A DNA stretch of 64,000 bases from the NCBI GenBank assembly GCA_002331485.1, contig DCYS01000032.1:62728-126727 (forward strand), in the 5' to 3' direction. The DNA is from Flavobacteriales bacterium UBA2104. Its GTDB lineage: Bacteria; Bacteroidota; Bacteroidia; Flavobacteriales_D; Crocinitomicaceae. The notes under the pieces were generated by a model, which saw only the letters and a list, made by a program, of their open reading frames with translations, made no database searches and was not told the origin of the DNA. Position numbers and translations under genes: made by a program. Position 1 is the first letter of the stretch, and each line of letters opens with the position of its first letter. This document shows positions 42,913 to 51,570 of the stretch, one piece after another.

Positions 42913-42915
42913 GTA

Positions 42916-43149
42916 TTAATCCTTGTCTTTATTTGATAGCTCATCACGTTTCTCGTGGACTTTCTTGGACCATGTTCGTCCAACGATCAATAACAGGATC
43001 AATATCGCTACGAAGATGATAGCCGAAGTTGAATTCCATAAACTGTCTTTTTCGGAATCATCCAACTGCGTAACATTTTGCGGCGTTTGAGCTAACGAGT
43101 AAAGTGTTGTGACTAAAAAAAATACTAGTAGACTTAATTTTGACTTCAT
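42916..43149 (-). CDS. small single-helix exported/membrane protein
   Basis: 77 residues with a signal peptide (MKSKLSLLVFFLVTTLYSLA then Q), a short hydrophilic stretch and one membrane helix (about 44-59, IIFVAILILLLIVG), ending in a charged tail (KKVHEKRDELSNKDKD). No Cys, so it is not the iron-delivery protein NqrM, although small membrane proteins next to apbE are common. It follows the ApbE gene by 46 bases on the same strand. Confidence 0.65.
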   Translation of the reverse strand: MKSKLSLLVFFLVTTLYSLAQTPQNVTQLDDSEKDSLWNSTSAIIFVAILILLLIVGRTWSKKVHEKRDELSNKDKD

Positions 43150-43195
43150 ACCATCAAATTAGTAAAGAAGTTCCGGAATTCAAAGCTATTCACAG

Positions 43196-44323
43196 TTATT
43201 CTGCAAAGAACTGATCCATTCCTTCGGAGTATGCTCTTTCTATCTTACCTGAAGAATTTTCGAATAAAAGATAAACCGAAAGTCCAAGATCAGGATTTGC
43301 TTCGATGAATTCAAGTGTTTTGTCAACTCCCATGGTCATAAAAGCTGTAGCATATGCATCTGCCATGGCAGTACTATTGGCGATCACAGTAGCACTCAAC
43401 AAGTTATGGTCTACGGGATAGCCAGTTTTTGGATCGATGGTATGACTAAACTTCTCACCGTTTCTAATATAGAACTTTCGATAACTCCCAGATGTTGCAA
43501 CTGCATTAGATGAGAGGCTTAAATAATTTTCCAGTTTCCTATTATTGCTTGAACCATCATTCTCTTCGGAAGGAAGATCAACTCCTATTACCCAATCTGT
43601 TCCACGATCATTTGCACCTTTTACCTTGATCTCACCGCCAACTTCGATAAAATAGTCCTGTTGACCTCTTTTATCAAGTAACGCTGCAATTTCATCCACA
43701 GATTGGCCCTGAGCAATTGCATTGAAATCTAGACTCGACATCTCGTTTAGTTTAACAAGCTTATCAACATCAATTGTATAGTTTGATTCGTTTTTAAAAC
43801 CGACATGTTGCATAACACTGTCTATCTGTTTATCTGATGGCGGATTGGTTGGGTCCTTGAAGAATCCCCAGATCTTAACCAACGGAAAAACGGTAGGATC
43901 AAATGCTCCATTGGTTCTTTCAAAAACATCTCTACTTATGGATAGCGATGTTTTAAAGTAGTCAGTTTTATCCAAATTGATACTGTTTAAGTCATTTGAG
44001 TTCAACCGAGAGATCAAAGAACTATCAACATAAGTTGACAGTTCCTGATCGAAGGAATTGAAGAAATCAGACAACTCTTTAGGCGAGATCAACAAGGAAT
44101 CATTGCTCGTTTTAATGGTGAAGGTGGTTCCCTGAGCTTTACCTTGAATCGTTAGTTTGTTGGCATACCAGGCTGTCTCCGTATTCACATCTAACCTGTC
44201 GTACTCATTACTTTTTTTTTCATGAGTGTAAGAAGACATGTTCTGATCATCATTCGAACATGAAATAAGAATAAGAAAAAGATAAAAAAGAATGAATCTA
44301 GAAATGTTGAACAAGGTTAGCAT
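43196..44323 (-). CDS. apbE: FAD:protein FMN transferase (ApbE), lipoprotein
   Basis: 375 residues from ATG 44323; the start at 44368 would place a hydrophilic run before the signal peptide. Lipoprotein signal LFLILISC then SNDDQN. ApbE core: AQGTTFTIKTSNDSLL, SLDFNAIAQGQSVDEIAALL, FIEVGGEIKVKG, and FSHTIDPKTGYPVDHNLLSA with AMADAYATAFMTMG. The enzyme attaches FMN from FAD to Ser/Thr of partner proteins (for example NqrB/C or RnfG), none of which is in this window. Its first 26 bases overlap the end of the giant TPR-like gene. Confidence 0.9.
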   Translation of the reverse strand: MLTLFNISRFILFYLFLILISCSNDDQNMSSYTHEKKSNEYDRLDVNTETAWYANKLTIQGKAQGTTFTIKTSNDSLLISPKELSDFFNSFDQELSTYVDSSLISRLNSNDLNSINLDKTDYFKTSLSISRDVFERTNGAFDPTVFPLVKIWGFFKDPTNPPSDKQIDSVMQHVGFKNESNYTIDVDKLVKLNEMSSLDFNAIAQGQSVDEIAALLDKRGQQDYFIEVGGEIKVKGANDRGTDWVIGVDLPSEENDGSSNNRKLENYLSLSSNAVATSGSYRKFYIRNGEKFSHTIDPKTGYPVDHNLLSATVIANSTAMADAYATAFMTMGVDKTLEFIEANPDLGLSVYLLFENSSGKIERAYSEGMDQFFAE

Positions 44324-47300
44324 CTTCCGTACCTCTGATCCATGAAGCCTCTGAAATTGGTCTACCATTTTTACTGTAAGTTACTGCGTTTCTCGTTTGG
44401 ATTCGCATGAATACCTCTCCATATCCATTTGTTACAACTATTCTTCTTGTTACAATTTTGTATGGAACGCCATCTTTATCTCGCCTTACATAAGTTTCTT
44501 GTGTTACACCTTCAGGAAACTCGTCGCCAAGAGTATTGGCAATCTCCGCATTAAATTTAGTCTTCTTCGCTTCCATTTTGTCAAGTAAATCCTGAGACTT
44601 TAATTTTTCTTCATTAATTCTCTCTTTACGAATTCGCTCACCCTTATTGATTGATGACTCTACAGCTTTCACTTTTTCATCATTTTCCTTTACTTGTTCT
44701 GACTTATTTGATCGAATTTCTTCATCATTAACTTGAACGGACTCAATAGTCTCAGTTGTATTCTCAACATTCATCTCTTCGGACTTCGTTTTCATAGAAA
44801 CCTCCCGGTCGTATCGATCTTCACGATCCTTTACTTTTTCGTTAAGATCAACTTTTTCTCCTTTATGTGCAGCCAATTCTTCAGCTTCTTTCTCTTTAAT
44901 AAATTCAGTATGCTCAATATTCTGCTGATTCTCTTCAGTTTCTAATTCATTTCGACCGCTCAATTCCTTCTCTTTATCCTCTTCTACAACTTTCAATTGC
45001 TCAATGGCTTCTTGACGAGCATCATCATTGTTTTCTTGAGACTTTAAATAATTCTCTGAGACTTCCGTAAGCAATACGTCTGACTTAATTTGCTCCTCAT
45101 ACGTTTCCCTCGTTTCTTTTCTTTCTTTATCTTGTAGATTCCCTTCGAGTGCAGCAATATCTTCTTTAAGTTGTTCATGGATTACTTGCTTTTCTTTTTC
45201 AGATTCACTCTTCTTTAATTCTGCCAATAAAGCATCGCTTTTCATTTGTTGAATTCTGGCATACTCAACTTCATTCTCTCTAACTACACGCTTTTCTTTT
45301 TGCTGTTGCAGACGATCGACACCGCGCTCATTTTCTTTTCTCATTTCCGAAGATCGATATGAGTCTTCACGACGTTCATCAATGATCTCATCTACTTGTT
45401 CATTCACAGACATAACAGAAACTTTTTCTCTTGTTGCTTCCGCAATGTCTAGATCATTCCTCGACTCTTCAATTTCTTTGATATTTTCAATTACGCCACT
45501 ATGATCGTCAAATTTTGATTTCTTGTGATCTACATAGTCATCAGCAATATAAGTGAGATCCTCATTTTGTCTAAGCACCTCTCCTCTTTCAAATGTATTT
45601 TCCTGAATACTCAATTTTTCAAATGCGTATTCCTGGTCATCAAGATCAACAATCGTTCGATCTTTGCGTTCCTTTTCCTCAAAGTCAATGCTTTGTCGTT
45701 TATCATAAACACGCAATATCTCATTGTTATATTCTGATCTTTCATCATCATCAACAACTTTTCGATCGATAAACTGCCCTTCATTCTTTTCGATGATCTT
45801 CTGAACTTTATCGAGTTTCATATTCTCACGTTGATTCTCTGCTTGTTCTAACAAAGCCATTCCTTCAGTAATTGAAATATTTTCTTTTTCTCCTAAATAC
45901 TCTAACTCTTCTTCCTTCTTTATATTACCATTTTCAATTGCCTTGATCTCCTTCAGCTTATCTTTAGGATATTGATCATAACTTCTTAGTTTCAATGCTC
46001 TTTTGTAGAGTGACTTCGCTTTTTCATAGTTCTCTTCATCGAAGTATTCATCTGCTTTTGATAAGATCTTTTGATAACGGGCTTCATCCCCTGCATCAAC
46101 CTTAGATTTTGCCTTTTCTACACTCTCCTGAATCCTCTCGATTGCATAAGAATCATTTGGTTTAGCTTTTAGTGCCAACTCATAAGTTTCTTTCGCTTTG
46201 ATAAACCTTTCCTCGTCGAAATACTTATCTGCATCTGCTATATGCTTTTTATAGTCTTCATCATTCTTTGAAGCTTGAGCTGCCTCTTCAGCAAGATTAT
46301 CTAATATTTGTTGAGTCTCCTCGATTCTATCCTGTGCATATTGATCACCTGATTTTTCAGCCAATGCCTCTTGATATTTCGTCAAAGCCTCCTTATAATC
46401 CTCATTGTTGAATGCTTGATCAGCCTCACTTATCAATCCGTTATAAAATCTATCTTCTTCTCGTTTACTCATTGCATCAATAGCCTCTTGAGCTTTTGCT
46501 ATCTGTTGAGTAGGGTAACTTTCGTTCTCTTTAACTTCAAGTGCCTTCTTGTAGAGCTCGATACTTTCCTCATAAGATTCATTATCAAACGACTGATCAG
46601 CTTGATCAATGAGATCATCATACTTTTTCTCTTTTGAATTTTGAGCCTGGATCTGATCTAATAATGCTTGATATTCCTTAATTTTCTTCTTCGGAAATGC
46701 TTCAGTCGGTTTCAGTTCAGATGCAGCCTTTAGATGATCAATCGCGTCTTCATACTTAAAGTTACCAGCGGCAACATCTGCTAATTCAAGTTTATTTTGA
46801 TATTCTTGATTGATTCTTTCTTCTTCATCTTGTTCAGCAAGCTCTTCTTCTCGCTTTCTAAGTAATTCATCTATTTCGATGATCTTCTCTTGAGGAAGTG
46901 TTGCCTTCGGTCTCATATCCTGGGCTTCTTCATACAGCGCTTTTGCAGACTCCAGCTCTTCATTATTCAATGCTTGCTCAGCCTTCTCTAATAATCCATT
47001 ATACTTCTCTTCTTCACTTCGCAAATCATTTAATGCAGCTTCTGCTTCATTCTTTAATCGCTTGGCTTCGTCATCTAATGGTTTAGCCAAAAGAGCATCA
47101 TCAAAAGACTTCATTGCTTTGGCATAATCCTCATCATCCATAGCTTGTTTTCCGTCCTGAATCGCAGCTTCATAAGCTTCGTTCTTTTGGGCATTCTCTT
47201 CTTGTAACGCAATCGCATCTTCTAAAGCTGCAATCTTATTTGTGATATCTGAAGACGATTTGATCTCTAATGCCTCCTTGTATTTATCTATTGCGTCTTT

Positions 47301-49490
47301 CAACTTTTCATCGTCTTCAAGACCTTCTGCTTCAGCAACTAGCTCATTAAATTGCTCTTCCTTGGCACGTTCTGCAGCAAGTTCTTCAAGTTTTTCTTTA
47401 ATTACTTCTAGATTGGTAGAGATTTCGTCATCCTCTTTGATCGCTAAAGCTTCATTATATTTAGTTTCTGCCTCCTCCCACTTCTCTTGAGCAAAAAGCT
47501 GATCAGCTTCTGTCTTTATTTCAGCGAATAATTCTTCCTGATCCTGTTGAGCTTTCCATTCTGCCAAACTTTCTTTTGCCTGATCAAGTAATTCTCTAAC
47601 GTCATCTCGAGAATCGTCTAATGCAAGCGCCTCATCGTATTTGTCAACAACGAGTTTCCACTCGTCATCTGATTTTAAGTCAGCTGCCTGATCTAAAAGA
47701 ACTTGTATCTGCTCATCGATCTGCTTTTGTTCTTGAGCTGTTGCAATGTTCTTGTTCACTAGAGCTATTCTGTCATTGACATGATCATCATCTTCAAAAA
47801 TTTCCTTCGCTGCCTCATAACTTGATTTAGCTTGTTCCCAGTTCTCTTGATCAAAAGCTTCGTCTGCTTCAGCAACCAATTGATCAAATTGTTCTTTCTT
47901 TTCAGCTAATTCCTTATTTCTCGCGATCGCTTTTTCCGCCGCTGCTTTTCCTTCTATAGCAAACGTATTGTTTTGATCAAGCGTAAGTACTTCATTGTAG
48001 TCATTTAGAGCAGATTCATAATCCTCATCACTCATTTTGGTATTCGCGCTAGTCAATAACTCCTCTATTTGCTGCTCTTGTTCTTGATTTGCCAATTTTT
48101 CTTCGAGTAATGACGTAGCTTCTTCTTTTTTCGTCTCTACATCTGTATCTTTGATTAGTGCTAAAGCTTCATCATACTTTTTGATCGCTTCCTCGTAATC
48201 TTCTGCAACAACTAATTTATCTGCTTCTTCAACTAATGCGTCAAATTGCTCCTGTTTTTCCTTAGCTGCGTTTTGTTCAGCCAAAGCGTTTTTGGCCATT
48301 TCTATCCTTTCTTTTGGATAAGTTGCAGCACTCTCATAAGTTATCGCTTCTTCATATTTCTCAATTGCTTGCTCATATGATTCGGCATCATAGAATTCAT
48401 CGGCTTTGGCTATCGCTTCATCATACTTTCTTTTCTTTTCATTCTGTTCTTCCTGCTCTTTCAATTTGTCTTCAATCGCAGCAAGCTGATCTTTTGGATA
48501 TTGTTCAGAAGGTAGTAAGTCGTTAGCTTGTTGATAGAAATCTCGAGCAGCTTTTAGGCTATTCTGATCAAAAAAACCATCTGCTTTTTCTATTAAAGCG
48601 GTATACTCTTCTTGTTTAGCAGCTTTATCTTTAGCGGCTTTCATTGCTTCAATTTGATCTTTAGGATACTGCTCCTCTGGTTTCAGGGCGAGGGCCTCAT
48701 TGTACTTAGATATGGCTCCATCGTAATCTTCGTTACTGGCAAGATTATCTGCAGCATCAATTAAATTTTGATATTCCTGATTGGCTTGTTGTTCCGCCAA
48801 TTCCTTCTCCGCTTGTTCTTGGAGTAACTCCTCTATTTCCAGAATTCGATTATTCGGATGCTCTTCTGTGGCTTTACCAGGCACACCAAGAGCTTCTTCA
48901 TATTTACTTAATGCGGATTCATAATCTTCGTCCTTAAAAAAATCATCTGCTTCAGAAATGAGTTTGTTATACTTAGCTTCTTGTTCTTTACCTTTATTCT
49001 CAGCTTCAGCTAATTTATCTTCGATCTTCTTCTTCATTCTATTATAGACTTGTCGATCCCAGTCCATAACAAATTGTTTATCATCATAGTCCCATTCAAC
49101 AACGGGTTCACTCTCAAGAAATGAAAAATCTGCGCCTTCACGTTCTGTAAAAAGATCGATATCCACAGGGGGCATAATTCGACCTCCTATCGGCAGATCT
49201 TCTTCATTAACTCCTGAAACATCGACTTTCATTGTTTTTGTTACATATCCATTCTTTTCATAACGAATGGTATATGTCGTACCGATCGGTAGTTTTACCG
49301 TGTAATTCCCACGTCTACCCGTACTTGTGCTGTAAACAACTGAACCATTAGAGACTGCGGATACCGTTACACCACTCAGATCATCTTCTGAGTCGTAATC
49401 TGTCAATCGACCTTCATAAACAACTTCCTGCGCCCAATTAATGGACACAGCGGCTATCATGAATAACAGAAATAACGCAATTCTTTTCAT
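44298..49490 (-). CDS. giant exported TPR-like repeat protein (1730 residues)
   Basis: 1730 residues from ATG 49490 (a GTG eight codons upstream is less likely, as the signal peptide MKRIALFLLFMIAAVSINWA starts here). N-terminal carboxypeptidase-regulatory-like beta domain (about 22-105, VVYEGRLTDYDSEDDLSGV). About residues 170-1190 form 17 TPR-like units of ~60 residues, each reading like EADxxFxxExYExAxxxYxxALxxKPxxxYPxxxI. A highly charged helical region follows (about 1200-1640), then a conserved-looking end (about 1643-1730) with EFPEGVTQETYVRRDKDGVP, VTRRIVVTNGYGE and YSKNGRPISEASW. Similar C-terminal ends occur in other Flavobacteriales surface proteins (from memory). Function unknown; probably a periplasmic or surface scaffold. 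Confidence 0.85.
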   Translation of the reverse strand: MKRIALFLLFMIAAVSINWAQEVVYEGRLTDYDSEDDLSGVTVSAVSNGSVVYSTSTGRRGNYTVKLPIGTTYTIRYEKNGYVTKTMKVDVSGVNEEDLPIGGRIMPPVDIDLFTEREGADFSFLESEPVVEWDYDDKQFVMDWDRQVYNRMKKKIEDKLAEAENKGKEQEAKYNKLISEADDFFKDEDYESALSKYEEALGVPGKATEEHPNNRILEIEELLQEQAEKELAEQQANQEYQNLIDAADNLASNEDYDGAISKYNEALALKPEEQYPKDQIEAMKAAKDKAAKQEEYTALIEKADGFFDQNSLKAARDFYQQANDLLPSEQYPKDQLAAIEDKLKEQEEQNEKKRKYDEAIAKADEFYDAESYEQAIEKYEEAITYESAATYPKERIEMAKNALAEQNAAKEKQEQFDALVEEADKLVVAEDYEEAIKKYDEALALIKDTDVETKKEEATSLLEEKLANQEQEQQIEELLTSANTKMSDEDYESALNDYNEVLTLDQNNTFAIEGKAAAEKAIARNKELAEKKEQFDQLVAEADEAFDQENWEQAKSSYEAAKEIFEDDDHVNDRIALVNKNIATAQEQKQIDEQIQVLLDQAADLKSDDEWKLVVDKYDEALALDDSRDDVRELLDQAKESLAEWKAQQDQEELFAEIKTEADQLFAQEKWEEAETKYNEALAIKEDDEISTNLEVIKEKLEELAAERAKEEQFNELVAEAEGLEDDEKLKDAIDKYKEALEIKSSSDITNKIAALEDAIALQEENAQKNEAYEAAIQDGKQAMDDEDYAKAMKSFDDALLAKPLDDEAKRLKNEAEAALNDLRSEEEKYNGLLEKAEQALNNEELESAKALYEEAQDMRPKATLPQEKIIEIDELLRKREEELAEQDEEERINQEYQNKLELADVAAGNFKYEDAIDHLKAASELKPTEAFPKKKIKEYQALLDQIQAQNSKEKKYDDLIDQADQSFDNESYEESIELYKKALEVKENESYPTQQIAKAQEAIDAMSKREEDRFYNGLISEADQAFNNEDYKEALTKYQEALAEKSGDQYAQDRIEETQQILDNLAEEAAQASKNDEDYKKHIADADKYFDEERFIKAKETYELALKAKPNDSYAIERIQESVEKAKSKVDAGDEARYQKILSKADEYFDEENYEKAKSLYKRALKLRSYDQYPKDKLKEIKAIENGNIKKEEELEYLGEKENISITEGMALLEQAENQRENMKLDKVQKIIEKNEGQFIDRKVVDDDERSEYNNEILRVYDKRQSIDFEEKERKDRTIVDLDDQEYAFEKLSIQENTFERGEVLRQNEDLTYIADDYVDHKKSKFDDHSGVIENIKEIEESRNDLDIAEATREKVSVMSVNEQVDEIIDERREDSYRSSEMRKENERGVDRLQQQKEKRVVRENEVEYARIQQMKSDALLAELKKSESEKEKQVIHEQLKEDIAALEGNLQDKERKETRETYEEQIKSDVLLTEVSENYLKSQENNDDARQEAIEQLKVVEEDKEKELSGRNELETEENQQNIEHTEFIKEKEAEELAAHKGEKVDLNEKVKDREDRYDREVSMKTKSEEMNVENTTETIESVQVNDEEIRSNKSEQVKENDEKVKAVESSINKGERIRKERINEEKLKSQDLLDKMEAKKTKFNAEIANTLGDEFPEGVTQETYVRRDKDGVPYKIVTRRIVVTNGYGEVFMRIQTRNAVTYSKNGRPISEASWIRGTEDANLVQHF
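45910..48980 (-). repeat. 17 tandem TPR-like protein repeats
   Basis: Protein-level tandem repeats of roughly 60 codons (180 bases) inside the giant gene. The units differ at DNA level (they share a theme, not long identical runs), so they are old duplications rather than recent copy-number changes. Confidence 0.75.
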
Positions 49491-49605
49491 CTCAATAACA
49501 TATGAACGTAACACTGTACACCTGCGTTACAATAAACGTTCATTTTTTCATGGTTTAACTCACAAATATCGTTAAAATTACAGTAAATCAATAGAAAATT
49601 AAACG

Positions 49606-50760
49606 ATGCTTAGGTATTCTCAATTGAGTTTCTGGGAGAAAGATAGCTATTTCAATGACTTAGATATACTTATCATTGGTGCTGGAATTGTAGGTTATAG
49701 TGCTGCTATAGAGTTAAAAGACAAATACCCAGATAAAAAGATCTTAATTCTGGAAAGAGGCTACTTACCTACGGGGGCGAGTACTAAAAATGCAGGATTT
49801 ACATGTTTTGGTAGTGGATCTGAAATACTTGATGACTTAGAGGATCAGGAACAAGATAAAGTTGTAGATCTTATCCGTCAGAGATATGAAGGTTTACAGA
49901 TCTTACTTAATCGATGTGGAAAAGATTCAATTGATTTCATTCAAACCGGGTCTTTTGAGATCTTCAAAAATTCAGATGAAGATGTTGACATGTTTGAAAA
50001 CGTCATGGATAATCAAAGAAGGTTAAACGATATTATCGAGGAGGCTACTGGGATCAAAAATAATTACACTAAATCCTCTAATACTTTTGGCTTCGATAAC
50101 GTATCTAATATCGTAAAGAATTATGGAGAAGGTCAGATCGACACTGGCAAAATGATGTTAAAACTACATCAAATTGCTGTTCAAAAAGGAGTGCTCACTT
50201 TATTTGGAACTTCTCTCGAATCTTTTGAAGATTTTGAAAACGATCTTGTGAAGATCAATACAGAAAATGGTGCTTTTCTGACAAAAGAGCTTATTGTTGC
50301 TACGAATGGACTTTCACAATCTTTGCTTCCTGATATAGACCTAAAACCAGCCCGAGCTCAAGTGCTAATCACCAAACCTATTCCTGATCTGTTTAATGGA
50401 ACTTTTCACTATGATCGTGGATACTACTATTTTCGAAATGTTGGGAACAGATTACTAATTGGTGGAGGAAGAAACTTGGCATTTGAAGAAGAAACGACAA
50501 CAGATTTTGAAAACACAGCGATAATAACGAACAGTCTAAAAAAGTTGATCAATGATGTTATCCTTCCAAATAAGAAAATTGAAATAGAACAGCAATGGTC
50601 TGGCATTATGGGAGTGGGTAAAAGTCGAAACCCTATCGTCCGATATATATCTGAAAAAAGAAATGTAATGGTTGCTATACGATTAGGAGGAATGGGAGTA
50701 GCTCTGGGTAGTAGAATAGGTCAACAGATCGCAACGTTATTCGAAAAGAAGAATAGTTAA
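49606..50760 (+). CDS. FAD-dependent oxidoreductase (DAO family)
   Basis: 384 residues. The FAD-binding start is LDILIIGAGIVGYSAAIELK (about 19-38), followed by ILILERGYLPTGASTKNAGF, where GASTKNAGF is the DAO-type motif around the flavin ribose/phosphate. C-terminal flavin contact is MGVGKSRNPIVRYISEKRNV and GGMGVALGSRIGQQ. Members oxidise amino acids, glycerol-3-phosphate or related compounds; this subtype resembles the FAD-dependent oxidoreductases of Bacteroidetes annotated without substrate. It lies alone, 33 bases before comB. Confidence 0.85.
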   Translation: MLRYSQLSFWEKDSYFNDLDILIIGAGIVGYSAAIELKDKYPDKKILILERGYLPTGASTKNAGFTCFGSGSEILDDLEDQEQDKVVDLIRQRYEGLQILLNRCGKDSIDFIQTGSFEIFKNSDEDVDMFENVMDNQRRLNDIIEEATGIKNNYTKSSNTFGFDNVSNIVKNYGEGQIDTGKMMLKLHQIAVQKGVLTLFGTSLESFEDFENDLVKINTENGAFLTKELIVATNGLSQSLLPDIDLKPARAQVLITKPIPDLFNGTFHYDRGYYYFRNVGNRLLIGGGRNLAFEEETTTDFENTAIITNSLKKLINDVILPNKKIEIEQQWSGIMGVGKSRNPIVRYISEKRNVMVAIRLGGMGVALGSRIGQQIATLFEKKNS

Positions 50761-50781
50761 TTCCAATAACCACATTATTGT

Positions 50782-50789
50782 TATCTTCG
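50782..50789 (+). promoter_or_regulatory. -7 box directly upstream of comB
   Basis: TATCTTCG, one mismatch to TAnnTTTG, ends only 4 bases before the comB ATG. If used, transcription would start at or next to the A of ATG (leaderless). Confidence 0.45.
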
Positions 50790-50793
50790 CGGC

Positions 50794-51516
50794 ATGGAGA
50801 AAAAACTAGTAGAAGTATGTTTTACGCCTGATGATTACGACTATTTCAAAGGTAGATTTGACATCGTTGTTGTGATTGATGTTCTTAGAGCTACATCTGC
50901 TATTTGTTCAGCAATAGACAATGGTGTTTCGAGCGTGATCCCGGTACCAACTGTCGAAGAGGCTAAATCTTATCAAGACAATGGATATTTAGCTGGAGCT
51001 GAAAGACAGGGACAAATCGTTGATGGTTTTGATTTTGGTAATTCTCCATACAGTTACATGAATCCCAAACTAAAAGGGAAAGATATTGTCCTATCAACAA
51101 CGAATGGAACACGAGCGATAAACATTGCAAAAGACGCACCTACAGTTGTGATCGGTTCACTTATCAATTTAGAATCTCTTGTAAAATGGCTGCTTAAAGA
51201 AAATAAAAACGTTCTATGCCTATGTTCAGGATGGAAAGGGAATTTCAATCTTGAGGATACTATTTGTGCTGGTGCTATCGCTCACGATCTATTGGCAACT
51301 GGAAAGTACAGCTCAGATGACGATTCTTCTGTAGCAGCAAAGTATCTTTATTTATCTTCTAGACATAACTATTTTGGTTTTTTAAAATCAAGTTCACATC
51401 GCAGAAGATTAAAAAAATTGAAACTCAACAAAGACATTAAGTATTGTCTCACACCGAATCAAGTCAACGTAATACCAATTTTACAAAACGATAAGATCGT
51501 CAAACTGGATAACTGA
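50794..51516 (+). CDS. comB: 2-phosphosulfolactate phosphatase (ComB)
   Basis: 240 residues. ComB signatures: VVIDVLRATSAICSAIDNGV (about 25-44), AGAERQGQIVDGFDFGNSPY (about 69-88) and STTNGTRAINIAK (about 101-113). The enzyme removes phosphate from 2-phosphosulfolactate in coenzyme M and sulfolactate synthesis. Bacteria without coenzyme M still carry comB homologues; in Bacteroidetes they may serve sulfonate or sulfonolipid metabolism, which is inference. No comA, comC or other sulfonate gene is next to it. Confidence 0.88.
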   Translation: MEKKLVEVCFTPDDYDYFKGRFDIVVVIDVLRATSAICSAIDNGVSSVIPVPTVEEAKSYQDNGYLAGAERQGQIVDGFDFGNSPYSYMNPKLKGKDIVLSTTNGTRAINIAKDAPTVVIGSLINLESLVKWLLKENKNVLCLCSGWKGNFNLEDTICAGAIAHDLLATGKYSSDDDSSVAAKYLYLSSRHNYFGFLKSSSHRRRLKKLKLNKDIKYCLTPNQVNVIPILQNDKIVKLDN

Positions 51517-51570
51517 TCGTTTATAACTAAATTTGGTACGATATTTAGTTCATATCTTCAAATTTAGATC

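Noticed and set aside
42916..43149. NqrM identity for the small gene after apbE
   Set aside because: NqrM has several conserved Cys residues; this protein has none.
44397..47490. Plus-strand open frames opposite the giant TPR-like gene
   Set aside because: Leu/Ser/Phe-rich translations produced by reading the complement of Glu/Lys-rich codons; no independent signal.
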